64,000 bases of DNA from Massilia sp. W12 (GTDB lineage Bacteria; Pseudomonadota; Gammaproteobacteria; Burkholderiales; Burkholderiaceae_D). Location: positions 5,834,857-5,898,856 of the forward strand of contig NZ_CP147776.1 of the NCBI RefSeq assembly GCF_037300705.1, in the 5' to 3' direction. Position 1 is the stretch's first letter; the number at the start of each line of letters is the position of its first letter. Under the pieces are notes generated by a model. It saw only the letters and a program-made list of their open reading frames with translations, searched no databases and was not told the DNA's origin. A program made the translations under genes and the position numbers. Shown here piece by piece: positions 27,283-36,872 of this stretch.

Positions 27283-28263
27283 TTAACTTGGCGCCATTGA
27301 GGTCTTGGCGGGGTCTTTCGGGACGCTTTTCTCTGCCAGCTTGCGCTCCAGTTGCACCAGGCGGGTGCGCGCATTGCGAGTCATTTCTTTGAGTTTCACG
27401 ATGCGTTGTGTGGTAATCACGCCGATCAGGATAAAAATCGCCAGCATGGCCACGCCATACATGAGCAGAATATTGCGCTGCTCACCGGCCCCATTCACTT
27501 GCGTCACACCGGCTTTATTGATTTCAGCGCTCAAGGCGTCCAGGCGTTCTGCGATTGGCACTTCATTAATTTTTTGCACCAGCATCGCCAGGCCGATGCG
27601 CTCGCTCAAAATCACATCAACGTGGCGCACCAGATTGCGCGCCCGTTCCAGCAGCGCCGGACTCATGCTGCCAAAAGACAGGCGCAAACTTTCATTTTGC
27701 AACTGTACGCTGGCGGCCAGACGCTCTTCCGGGAACAGGTTGTATTGCAATACCAGGGACACCAGTTGATCCACTGCTTCTTTTTGATCATTTCCGCGTG
27801 CTTTGGGATCAGCGCCTTTTTCCTGCATCAACTGGGCCGCAATTTCCATTTGCACTGTGGGCAGATAGCGCAGGGAATTTTTTAACACGGCGTTGTGACG
27901 CTTGAATTTTTCAATCAGATTGGATTTGTCTTTGATCAGGCGCTCCAGATCCTGGCTGGTTTGCTGCGCTTCATGGCCGGGAAAGCCGCCCAGCGCCAGG
28001 CCGAGCTGATTCAGGGTTTGCGGCAATTCCTTGCCGGTGGCGCCCAGCGTGTCGTAGTCTTTTGACAGGCCGACATAGGCTTTCAGCACATCGGCGGTCC
28101 AGCTGGCGTCAGCTTGCTTCATGTTGTAAATCGTGCCCAGGATGTGCTCCTGTTTATTATCATTGTTGCCGCTGTTTTGCTTATACAGATATGCAAAACC
28201 GGCTAATGCCGCCAGCATGAAGAGCAGGACTGCGAGTCCTTTGCCATAAGTTTGCGCCTTCAT
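27283..28263 (-). CDS. Membrane-anchored periplasmic DAHL-domain protein without kinase
   Basis: 326 residues. An N-terminal transmembrane segment (about 8-26, KGLAVLLFMLAALAGFAYLY), a ~230-residue all-helical periplasmic region, a second transmembrane segment (about 272-292, ILLMYGVAMLAIFILIGVI) and a short basic coiled-coil cytoplasmic tail. The periplasmic part resembles the DAHL domain, normally the sensor module of histidine kinases, with two long helical hairpins (TWTADVLKAY-like opening, then NAVLKNSLRYLP). No kinase or cyclase domain follows. Its start overlaps the stop of the upstream di-heme peroxidase gene by four bases, so both are co-expressed. A role in sensing or assembling with the peroxidase is inference. 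Confidence 0.65.
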   Translation of the reverse strand: MKAQTYGKGLAVLLFMLAALAGFAYLYKQNSGNNDNKQEHILGTIYNMKQADASWTADVLKAYVGLSKDYDTLGATGKELPQTLNQLGLALGGFPGHEAQQTSQDLERLIKDKSNLIEKFKRHNAVLKNSLRYLPTVQMEIAAQLMQEKGADPKARGNDQKEAVDQLVSLVLQYNLFPEERLAASVQLQNESLRLSFGSMSPALLERARNLVRHVDVILSERIGLAMLVQKINEVPIAERLDALSAEINKAGVTQVNGAGEQRNILLMYGVAMLAIFILIGVITTQRIVKLKEMTRNARTRLVQLERKLAEKSVPKDPAKTSMAPS

Positions 28264-29252
28264 TTTCCACCTCTTGCCATTGCTTCAATACGTTTCAGTT
28301 GTTCAGGATCCGCAGACAGGGTTTTGAGGAATTTGACAATCAATTCCTTGTCTTCAGCGGGAGCGGTGCGACCCAATTGATACTTGAACATCACATCCAC
28401 GGCTTCTTGCAGGGTCTTCGCGGTGCCGTCGTGGAAATAGGGGGCGGTGTATTCGACATTGCGCAGGCTGGGAACCTTGAATACATGCTTGTCGGAGGGA
28501 TCGCTGGTGACATTGAAGCGGCCAAAGTCCGGTTTGGCGACGTTGCCGCGATCTTTAAAGTAGTTACCCAGCACACCGAATTGCTGGAACATATTGCCGC
28601 CCACGCCCATGCCTTGGTGGCAGGCGACGCAGCCGTAAGTTTTGAATTTCTCGTAGCCCTTCTTTTCGTCCGCCGTGATGGCGCTGTTATCGCCGCGCAA
28701 ATAGCGGTCAAAGCGGGACGGGGTGATCAGGCTGCGCTCAAACGTGGCGATGGCGTCGGAGACGGTTCTTTCGGTCATACCTTCTTTATACAGGCTGCTG
28801 AAGCTGCTGCGGTAATACTCATCCTGCTGCAATTTACCCAGCACCTCGCCCCAGCTGGAATTGAACACCACCGGATTTTTCACCACGCGCCCGACTTGTT
28901 CTTCGAGCGAAGGCGAGGCGCCGCTCCAGAGCTGGGCGATATTCAAGTCTGAATTCAATACTGTGGGCGAATTCACCGGGCCGACTGCACCGCCGGCGCC
29001 AAGCGAACGCGGACGCGGATCAGCGCCGCCGGCTTTGGTGAAATCATGGCAGGACATGCAAGAGACGTCATTGTTTTTCGAGAAACGCTTCTCGGCAAAC
29101 AGGCGGGCGCCAAGGGCGACTTTTTTGGGATCCAGCTTGACTTCAAGCGGCAATGGTTTGATTGGCTCGGTGGATTGCGCCAGGGCCGGGCCGGACGCGG
29201 CAAAGCAAGCGGAAAAGACTGTCAGCAGGGAAAGGAACTGCTTTTTCTTCAT
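28260..29252 (-). CDS. Di-heme cytochrome c peroxidase family protein (CcpA/MauG type)
   Basis: 330 residues with a signal peptide (MKKKQFLSLLTVFSACFAAS, cleavage near ALA-Q). Two c-type heme sites are seen: CMSCH near residue 66 and CVACH near residue 212. VPSLRNVEYTAPYFHDG is the conserved motif of bacterial cytochrome c peroxidases, near the distal part. It would reduce hydrogen peroxide in the periplasm with electrons from cytochrome c; a MauG-like modifying role cannot be excluded. GGAGTA precedes ATG 29252; the frame continues upstream to 29405 without signal-peptide features. It is the first gene of a two-gene operon with the DAHL protein. Confidence 0.88.
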   Translation of the reverse strand: MKKKQFLSLLTVFSACFAASGPALAQSTEPIKPLPLEVKLDPKKVALGARLFAEKRFSKNNDVSCMSCHDFTKAGGADPRPRSLGAGGAVGPVNSPTVLNSDLNIAQLWSGASPSLEEQVGRVVKNPVVFNSSWGEVLGKLQQDEYYRSSFSSLYKEGMTERTVSDAIATFERSLITPSRFDRYLRGDNSAITADEKKGYEKFKTYGCVACHQGMGVGGNMFQQFGVLGNYFKDRGNVAKPDFGRFNVTSDPSDKHVFKVPSLRNVEYTAPYFHDGTAKTLQEAVDVMFKYQLGRTAPAEDKELIVKFLKTLSADPEQLKRIEAMARGGK

Positions 29253-29341
29253 CAGATACTCCAAAAAAGGCCGCGCATTGCGGCAGTGCCGGGGGCGATG
29301 CCAGACCCGGATGTCATGCCTGAATCTAATGCTTCGCTTTA

Positions 29342-29362
29342 TGCCAATTATTAAAATTGACA
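29342..29362. promoter_or_regulatory. Imperfect inverted repeat upstream of the peroxidase operon
   Basis: TGCCAAT-N7-ATTGACA, arms complementary except for one position, 90 bp upstream of the peroxidase start. Possible operator; it does not match the FNR consensus TTGAT-N4-ATCAA. Confidence 0.3.
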
Positions 29363-29994
29363 GTTTGTAAAATCTGCTTGCGCGAAACGCCTGGGCGCCT
29401 GCCATGGGAACAAGGAAAAACCGGTTCTCTGCAGGCTGTCTGTAGTGCTTTTAGTGGTTTGGGAATGCTGCCGAAAAACTGCCGGCTCAGGCCAGGAAAT
29501 GATTGACCGCTGCCAAGCTACGGCGTGTTTGGATGGTAAACGATTTTTTAGCTGCTATCGTGACAAATATGAAATGCTGTGGAAATTCTTGCATCTGCTC
29601 CCCCAAATGTAGCTTTCAGCACACGCACTGGAACCGTGCGGGCCAAATTATTATTGCTTGCAATATATCTTGTCGAAAAAAATTTTGGCTGTCAATTGCT
29701 TTTGGGAAATATTGTTTGCTGCGCTGCGTCAGCTGCTGTTTCCCGGATTGTGTGGTTTTGATGCAAAAAAAGCCATCGCATCAACACGGTATGCGCATTC
29801 TATATTTCCATAAGGAAACATTCAAGTAGCAGTTTGATGTTTTTTTGTGCAGCACAGTCAGGAATTCGGCGGCACTGTTCTGCAATCATGCGCCATGGCG
29901 GATCGATCCGCTTGCAGCTGGCGTGACCCGGGTATAGCGATATGCAAACGCTGCCATCAAATCTGGCGGCAAGGAGTGTGGATTTTGCACGGGC

Positions 29995-30104
29995 AAAAAA
30001 AACAGGGTTATCAATCGTTTTCATTGTCAGAAATCAGCAGACAGTGAAAACCTTTGACAACCCTGAAAACATCCTGTTGCTGGAATCAACAAGATGACCG
30101 GAAC
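29995..30104 (-). ncRNA. Structured element, copy A: conserved stem plus long hairpin and T-run
   Basis: Read on the minus strand: a conserved box of about 35 bases (30104-30070) forming a small stem from CATCTTGTTG and CAACAGGATG, then a long imperfect hairpin (30065-30003, outer arms CAGGGTT/AACCCTG, inner arms with TTTTCA and TGAAAA), then eight T. That is the 3' end expected of a small RNA with an intrinsic terminator. Copy C at 31211-31306 has the same layout, with 31 of 35 bases of the box identical. A further block (30180-30225) is also shared with C, which suggests a transcript starting near there. No known family recognised. Confidence 0.5.
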
Positions 30105-30323
30105 TGGAAAAAAGGGGCAAGCGCACAAGGCGGAGGCCTGGCCAGACTTTCTTACTTCTCTTGATCGCTGGCATGTGAAACAGTGTAGGTCTTCAGGCCG
30201 GGAAAAAATAGACGCAATTCATGTTTTTCTTATGCGACACAGTAAGCGTAAGCGGGAACTGTGTTGCAGCAAAAAGGCTTGAATTGTTATGGCGTAAAAG
30301 ACAATATTTATAATATGATTAAA

Positions 30324-30657
30324 CTGTACTGGTTATACTATCAAATTTAATCAAATTATGCAAGAACAGTTCTTATTTTTGATAAGTACAATCTGCTGAA
30401 GATGTGCACTGTAATGGTTGTTGCATTTTGGAAATAAATCAGGTGGTGTGAATTTTGCCATATAAATGCACTGTAAAAAAGTTCGCTGCTGTTGTTTTTT
30501 TGCATCAATGTTATACATGCTTGCAGAATTTACCGTTGTCGGATATTGATTTGGCGTGGATGGCGCCTGCGGCATGAGGAGGGTGGAAAGTAAGCGCAAA
30601 TGCTTGATGTGGCAAAAATGAAAACATTAGTGTATTTTGAAATCTGTACTGGTTATA
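30324..30657. repeat. Repeated CTGTA(C/A)TGGTT motif
   Basis: CTGTACTGGTTATA occurs exactly at 30324-30337 and 30644-30657, and a close match, CTGTAATGGTTG, at 30409-30420. A reverse partial copy, CAGTACAG, is at 30704. Direct repeats of this kind in AT-rich DNA suggest binding sites for one transcription factor. Confidence 0.45.
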
Positions 30658-30798
30658 TGCCTTTTATAACGTCAAAAATAATCATTCAGTTTGAAATTTA
30701 ATGCAGTACAGTCCAAATATTTTTTGATCTGTATCAACTGGTGGTAAATTTTTGTGTGTTCTTGCACGATAATCTGCATCCAGTAAAGTAGAGTCAAA

Positions 30799-30900
30799 CA
30801 GGGATGTTTGCAGTGATGCCCGCCTCAATCGGCTTGGCGGCATACGCAATGACCTGAAAATATCCTGCCCATATAAATCAGGAAACCAAGATGATCGGAA
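30799..30900 (-). ncRNA. Structured element, copy B (diverged)
   Basis: It keeps the layout of copies A and C: a long hairpin (30799-30856; CAGG/CCTG outer arms, ATGCC/GGCAT inner arms) next to a box with TATCCTG on one side and CCAAGATGATCGGAA on the other. Unlike A and C it lacks the T-run on the minus strand, so it may be decayed. A strong plus-strand terminator follows at 30906, which leaves the transcribed strand uncertain. Confidence 0.35.
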
Positions 30901-30905
30901 AGTTG

Positions 30906-30945
30906 AGCGGCGTACCGTCCAGTGGCGGTACGCCGCTTGCTTTTA
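30906..30945 (+). terminator. Rho-independent terminator (plus strand) next to copy B
   Basis: A perfect 12-bp stem AGCGGCGTACCG / CGGTACGCCGCT with an 8-base loop, followed by TGCTTTTA. No coding gene ends here, so it must serve an unannotated transcript, perhaps one starting near 30790 from a weak TTGCAC-N16-TAAAGT promoter. Confidence 0.55.
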
Positions 30946-31210
30946 TGGCGCGGACTTGTCGCAAGCGTTTTCCCATCTGCCATGCAGTCTCGCTGTGGCT
31001 GGCGGCGCGCCTGTGACCTGTTTCCAGGAGCGGTAAGATTTGGCGAATAATTCGCAGCTCGCGCGTCTGGCTGCCTCGTGGTTTGCCGTCAGCCCTGATC
31101 CTGATGAGGCGCTTTGTGTGGATGCGCTTGCTGCGCTGCAATATTGTTCCCGCCGAAATGTGGAATTTGGCCGATGAACGGCAACAACGGCGGGGCTGTG
31201 GGAAAAGTGC

Positions 31211-31306
31211 AAAAAAAAACGGGGTCATCGGGGTATGTTTTGTTCAAAACATACTCTGATAACCCCGCAAACATCTTGCCGCTGGAAACAACAAGATGAC
31301 CGGAAC
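31211..31306 (-). ncRNA. Structured element, copy C: conserved stem plus long hairpin and T-run
   Basis: On the minus strand: the conserved box (31306-31272) with the stem CATCTTG/CAAGATG, then a nearly perfect hairpin (31267-31220, about 20 paired positions, outer arms CGGGG/CCCCG and inner arms GTATGTTTTG/CAAAACATAC), then nine T. The hairpin plus T-run is an excellent intrinsic terminator. The block ACAGTGTAGG found at 31395 also occurs beside copy A at 30180. Candidate small RNA of roughly 190 bases. Confidence 0.5.
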
Positions 31307-31637
31307 CTTGGGCCACGCTGACATGGCTGGCGCGCAATGTGCTGCGCCTTTTGTCTGCACAGTTTTTGCTGATTTGTTTGTGTGCCGACAGAAGACAGTG
31401 TAGGCAAAAGGCGGGGAAAGAAACAGATACAATTCCAGGCTTTCTTTACAAATACAGTTGCAGGCTGTGCAGACTGTCATGGTGTGGAAAGGAGGGAATT
31501 GAATCCAAGTGCGCTTATTAAAATGCTGATTTTGGCAGCTGTACTGCTTTTCCCGGCTTTTCCTGCAATTTTCAGGCATACAGTTGCGCATGCCGGCCGC
31601 ATGTTTGCATGCGCCGGCGCAATACAGCCGCTCAGGT

Positions 31638-31853
31638 TTAATAGTGCGGCGGGCGTTCATCCGCCAGACTGCGGCCCTGGCCATCCTGTTTTTGCAGCAT
31701 TTCCCGCATTTGCCGCGTCAAATCCTGCACCAGGGTATGCAGTGAGGCCAATTCTTTTTGCTGCCGGTAAACTGTCTGGTTCAAGGCATCCAGCAAATCC
31801 TCCTGGCGGGTGAGTTTGATTTCAATTTCTATCATTCTGTCTTCGTCTTGCAT
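31638..31853 (-). CDS. slyX: SlyX family protein
   Basis: A 71-residue coiled-coil protein ending in RPPHY, the characteristic SlyX C-terminus, with the heptad-rich segment IEIKLTRQEDLLDALNQTVYRQQKELASL. SlyX is conserved but of unknown function; in E. coli it lies next to slyD. AAGGAG precedes the ATG. It is divergent from the SulP transporter gene (80 bp between starts). Confidence 0.9.
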   Translation of the reverse strand: MQDEDRMIEIEIKLTRQEDLLDALNQTVYRQQKELASLHTLVQDLTRQMREMLQKQDGQGRSLADERPPHY

Positions 31854-31933
31854 CGCTTGCTCCTTTTACTGCCCGCTGGCACACTGCCGGATCATACCGG
31901 GCCATCTTCCTGCCCGCCATTCTGCCGGAAAAA

Positions 31934-33559
31934 ATGCCCAATCCTGTTTCCAATGCCTTTCGCGCCGACCTGATCGCCAGTCTTGCTCTGGCCGGGCTTT
32001 TATTGCCGGAAGCGGTTGCGTATGCCGGCATTGCCGGTTTGCCGCCGCAAGCAGGGATTTTGGCTTTGCTTGCAGGTTTATTGGCATATGGCCTGTTCGG
32101 CGCATCGCGCTTTGCCATTGTTTCGCCCACCTCTTCGGCGGCGGCGGTGCTGGCGGCTGCTTGCGCGGGCATCAGCGATCCCGCCATGCGGGCCGGCTTT
32201 GCCACTGCCATTGTGCTGGCGTGCGGGGCCCTGTTTATTCTGGCCGGCCTGGCGCGCCTGGGGCGGTTGACGGATTTCATTGCGCGGCCTGTGTTGCAAG
32301 GTTTTGGTTTTGGTTTGGCGTTGGTGATCGTCTGCCGGCAATGGGCTGACGTGGTGGGTTTGCATTTGCCTGCCGGGAATGCTTTGCAGTCCGGGGTGTA
32401 TTTATTACAGCATTTGCTGGAATGGAATGTTGCCGCCGTGTTGATGGCGCTTGCCGCATGGTGTTTGATTGTCGCGGCGCAGGCGCGCGGCTGGCCTGGC
32501 GCTTTGCTGGCCAGCATTGGCGGCATTGTCTGCAGTTTTGCGCCGGATTTTGCCGCATCGCAGATTCCGCTTGTTGGCCGGATTGAATTGGCCTTGCCGC
32601 AACTGAGCTGGCCGGATTTGTCGCCGCAGGCATGGGGCAGCGCCTTTGAATTGGCGCTGGCGATGCTGCTGATTTTGTACGCGGAATCGTATGCGGCGAT
32701 CCGTCAGGCAGCGATCTTGCATGGCGACAGGGTGCAGGCCAATCGCGATTTGCTGGCCTTGGGCGCGGCTAATCTGTGTGCAGGTCTGGCGCATGGTCTG
32801 GCGGTCGGCGCCGGTTTTTCCGCCACTGCCGCCAACCAGAGCGCTGGCGCGCAAAGCCGGCGCGCCGGTTTGCTCTCGGCTGCGTGGCTCTTGTTGCTGC
32901 TGTTGCTGTGCCTGCCCTTGCTGGCGCGTCTGCCTAAGCCGGTGCTGGCGGCGATTGTCATGCATGCGGTCACGCGCAATCTGAGTTTGCGCCAATTCGC
33001 TCCGTATTTCGCCTGGAAGCGCGATCGCTTGATTGCGGTGGCGGCGGTGTTGGCGGTCTTATTGCTGGGTGTATTGCATGGTTTGCTGTTGGCGCTGGGC
33101 TTGAGCATGCTGCTTTTGTTGCAGCAAATCGCCAAATCCACAGTGGTGGAATTGGGGCGGCTGGCGCATGGTCATGATTTTGTCGAATTGCATCAATTTC
33201 CGCTGGCGCAGGCGGAGCCGGGATTTTTGATTTTGCGCCCGGAAGAACCGCTGTTTTTCGCCAATGCCGAGCGGATTATGCATGAGGCGCGGGCGCGTGT
33301 GCGCGCCGCCGGCGCAACGCTGCATACGGTTGTGCTGTCATTGGAGGAGGCCCCGGATTTGGACGCCAGCAGCGTGCAGGCCTTGCACGAATTTGCCCAT
33401 TTTCTGACGCAACGCGGTCAGCGGCTGGCCTTTGCCCGCTTGAAAGAACATGCCTGGCATGTGCTGGCGCGCAGTCGTCCTTTGCAGCAGGATTTACCGC
33501 GCTGGGCCAGTCTGTCTGTGGATCAGGCCTTGAGTCAATTAAAACAGGATGCGCCATAA
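31934..33559 (+). CDS. SulP family anion transporter with STAS domain
   Basis: 541 residues: about 11 hydrophobic segments in the first 410 residues, opening DLIASLALAGLLLPEAVAYAGIAGLPPQAG (the SulP N-terminal signature region), then a C-terminal STAS domain (about 430-530, with VVLSLEEAPDLDASSVQALHEF). SulP proteins move sulfate, bicarbonate, dicarboxylates or other anions across the inner membrane; the substrate here is unknown. No sulfate-assimilation or carbonic-anhydrase gene is adjacent. It converges on aspS with a shared terminator. Confidence 0.9.
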   Translation: MPNPVSNAFRADLIASLALAGLLLPEAVAYAGIAGLPPQAGILALLAGLLAYGLFGASRFAIVSPTSSAAAVLAAACAGISDPAMRAGFATAIVLACGALFILAGLARLGRLTDFIARPVLQGFGFGLALVIVCRQWADVVGLHLPAGNALQSGVYLLQHLLEWNVAAVLMALAAWCLIVAAQARGWPGALLASIGGIVCSFAPDFAASQIPLVGRIELALPQLSWPDLSPQAWGSAFELALAMLLILYAESYAAIRQAAILHGDRVQANRDLLALGAANLCAGLAHGLAVGAGFSATAANQSAGAQSRRAGLLSAAWLLLLLLLCLPLLARLPKPVLAAIVMHAVTRNLSLRQFAPYFAWKRDRLIAVAAVLAVLLLGVLHGLLLALGLSMLLLLQQIAKSTVVELGRLAHGHDFVELHQFPLAQAEPGFLILRPEEPLFFANAERIMHEARARVRAAGATLHTVVLSLEEAPDLDASSVQALHEFAHFLTQRGQRLAFARLKEHAWHVLARSRPLQQDLPRWASLSVDQALSQLKQDAP

Positions 33560-33560
33560 A

Positions 33561-33587
33561 AAAACCGCACCGCTTGGGTGCGGTTTT
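33561..33587. terminator. Bidirectional terminator between SulP gene and aspS
   Basis: AAAACCGCACC-GCTTG-GGTGCGGTTTT, an 11-bp perfect stem with A/T tracts on both sides, between two convergent genes. Confidence 0.9.
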
Positions 33588-33604
33588 CTGGCAAATCCGG
33601 CAGA

Positions 33605-35413
<1,809 letters not shown>

Positions 35414-35457
35414 ATTTATTTACCAATCAGTGTCAATAGGTTGAAGTGCCGGTATGT

Positions 35458-36057
35458 TTATTTGCTGGTTTGCGTTGTTTCGGGGGCGACCACCCCCATC
35501 GAGATGATGTATTTGAGCGCGGTATCGACGCTCATATTCAATTCCACCACATCGGTTTTCGGGAACATCAGAAAAAAGCCGGAAGTCGGATTGGGCGTGG
35601 TGGGTACATACACGCTGACATATTCCTGATCCAAATGCTCAGCCAGTTCACCGCCGGGTGCGCCGGTGAGAAAGGCGATGGTGCGCGCGCCGGGATGCGG
35701 GTAGGGCACCAGTACGACTTGACGGAAAGCATTGCCGGATGGGCTGAGCAGGGTGTCGGAAACCTGTTTCACGCTGCTGTAGATGGAGCGCACCACCGGG
35801 ATGCGCTGCAACAGGCTGTCCCACCACTGCACCAGATAGCGGCCAAAGTAATTGTGCGCCAGCAAGCCTGTGAAGAAAATCAGGCTCAGCACCAGGAGCG
35901 CGCTCAAGCCGGTGAAAGCATATTTGGTGCGCCACTCGACAGGCAGAAGCAAAACCAGAAACGGTTGGTCGAGCGTGGTGAAGATCGAATACAGCACCCA
36001 GACTGTGATCGTGATCGGCGCCAGGATCAACAGTCCGGTGGCGAAATATTTCCGCAT
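35458..36057 (-). CDS. DUF502 family membrane protein
   Basis: 199 residues with two N-terminal transmembrane segments (TGLLILAPITITVWVLYSI and AFTGLSALLVLSLIFFTGLLA). The typical DUF502 motifs follow: RIPVVRSIYSSVKQVSDTLL, FRQVVLVPYPHPG, and PTTPNPTSGFFLMFP. The function is unknown across bacteria. The start at MRKYFATG fits the family length; the frame stays open upstream but would overlap fmdB. It lies between an FmdB-family gene (13-base gap) and aspS, an arrangement common in betaproteobacteria and suggesting one operon. Confidence 0.88.
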   Translation of the reverse strand: MRKYFATGLLILAPITITVWVLYSIFTTLDQPFLVLLLPVEWRTKYAFTGLSALLVLSLIFFTGLLAHNYFGRYLVQWWDSLLQRIPVVRSIYSSVKQVSDTLLSPSGNAFRQVVLVPYPHPGARTIAFLTGAPGGELAEHLDQEYVSVYVPTTPNPTSGFFLMFPKTDVVELNMSVDTALKYIISMGVVAPETTQTSK

Positions 36058-36070
36058 ACGGCCCCTTGTC

Positions 36071-36361
36071 TTACGCACTGGCGCTTTCAGCCGGCGGCGA
36101 GGCGTGTGAACAGGCCCCGCTGCAACTGTGTCCGGCATCGCCGCTGCCCGCGCTGCTGGCGGGCGTTGCGGATTTGCCGCTGTCGCGGAAATCGGTGGCA
36201 TACCAGCCGCTGCCCTTTAATTGGAAGCCGGCGGCGGTCAATTGTTTTTTGAATGCGGGTTTGCTGCAAGCCGGGCATTCCGTCAGGGGCGCATCCGAGA
36301 TTTTTTGCAGTACGTCTTTGGCAAATCCGCACGCTTCGCAACGATAAGCGTAAATTGGCAT
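36071..36361 (-). CDS. FmdB family zinc-ribbon protein
   Basis: 96 residues. The N-terminal zinc ribbon MPIYAYRCEACG ... LTECPACSKPAF has two CxxC pairs, the FmdB putative regulatory domain. LTAAGFQLKGSGWYATDF is the usual continuation, and the tail is Ser/Ala-rich with an added Cys/His cluster. GGAG precedes the ATG. It probably heads the operon FmdB-DUF502-aspS; the precise role is unknown. Confidence 0.9.
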   Translation of the reverse strand: MPIYAYRCEACGFAKDVLQKISDAPLTECPACSKPAFKKQLTAAGFQLKGSGWYATDFRDSGKSATPASSAGSGDAGHSCSGACSHASPPAESASA

Positions 36362-36629
36362 GGCTGAACTCCGAAAAAGCATCCAAAACAGCAAAGTATA
36401 GAGGATTTTGCTGAAATATGATGCGGACTGAATGCTTTTTCAAGGGCAGTCGCTTGAAGCTGAATGGAATGACGTATCGAGGCTGCAATCTGTGTGCGGC
36501 AGCAGCATGAGCCTTGCCCGGTAACAGGGCTTCCCGTATGTCGGAGTTTGTGTGCGCTCACTCCTCATGAGCCATGCAATTTATGCACTGATTCACATGG
36601 GGACAAATGTCAACCTGCCCAACGCAAAC

Positions 36630-36857
36630 TTAGTCAGCGACCAGTCGCTCGTATGGTGGAAAATTCGATGCAGTTTTCAACTCTTCTTCGTATGCTATTT
36701 TCAGTTTCATTGCCGCTTTTTCATAGCTCAGCAGCAGCGCCTCCAACTCGCCAGCCTGTGGGCTGTCGTTGTTTTCAAGTTCCTCAATCAGGGTAGTGAT
36801 TTTTGCATCAACAGCCTGTATTGCCATCATCAAAGCCATTCCATCCACATTTGCCAT
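36630..36857 (-). CDS. tsi2: Tsi2-like immunity protein
   Basis: 75 residues, close to the 77 of Pseudomonas aeruginosa Tsi2, which neutralises the Tse2 toxin by direct binding. Shared features recalled from Tsi2: a MAIQ motif near the N-terminus, an acidic segment with ND and a following AGELEALLLSY (AAELEQLLVGY in Tsi2), an AYE element and the C-terminal PPYERL (PPYDRL). The sequence predicts a helical hairpin with an acidic surface. It starts 15 bases after the toxin stop, with AAAGG upstream. It is AT-richer than its neighbours. Assignment rests on recognition of the pair, not on a search. Confidence 0.85.
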   Translation of the reverse strand: MANVDGMALMMAIQAVDAKITTLIEELENNDSPQAGELEALLLSYEKAAMKLKIAYEEELKTASNFPPYERLVAD

Positions 36858-36872
36858 TGTGATTACCTTTAC

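Larger units (their letters stand above)
29363..31637. other. 2.3 kb AT-rich stretch without credible genes
   Basis: Much richer in A and T than the flanks, with no frame showing a ribosome-binding site plus recognisable or conserved-looking protein. It contains three related hairpin elements (near 30.0, 30.8 and 31.25 kb), a repeated CTGTA(C/A)TGGTT motif (30324, 30409, 30644), a short palindrome AAGAACAGTTCTT (30362-30374) and a plus-strand terminator (30906-30945). This looks like a region of non-coding RNA and regulatory sites, or the remains of a decayed island. Confidence 0.6.

Noticed and set aside
29503-29829. 108-codon plus-strand frame rich in Cys in the AT-rich stretch
   Set aside because: Composition looks like read-through of non-coding DNA; no ribosome-binding site and no homology recognised.
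30878-31228. 116-codon minus-strand frame, faintly transposase-like (SETAWQMGKRLR)
   Set aside because: Too short and weak; no DDE residues, no terminal repeats and no target duplication.
29995-31306. Reading the three hairpin elements as a CRISPR array or an insertion-sequence remnant
   Set aside because: Copies are irregularly spaced (about 800 and 410 bp), differ strongly outside one box, and no cas or transposase gene is present.
29995-31306. Retron-type msr/msd reading of the hairpins
   Set aside because: No reverse transcriptase gene anywhere in the window.
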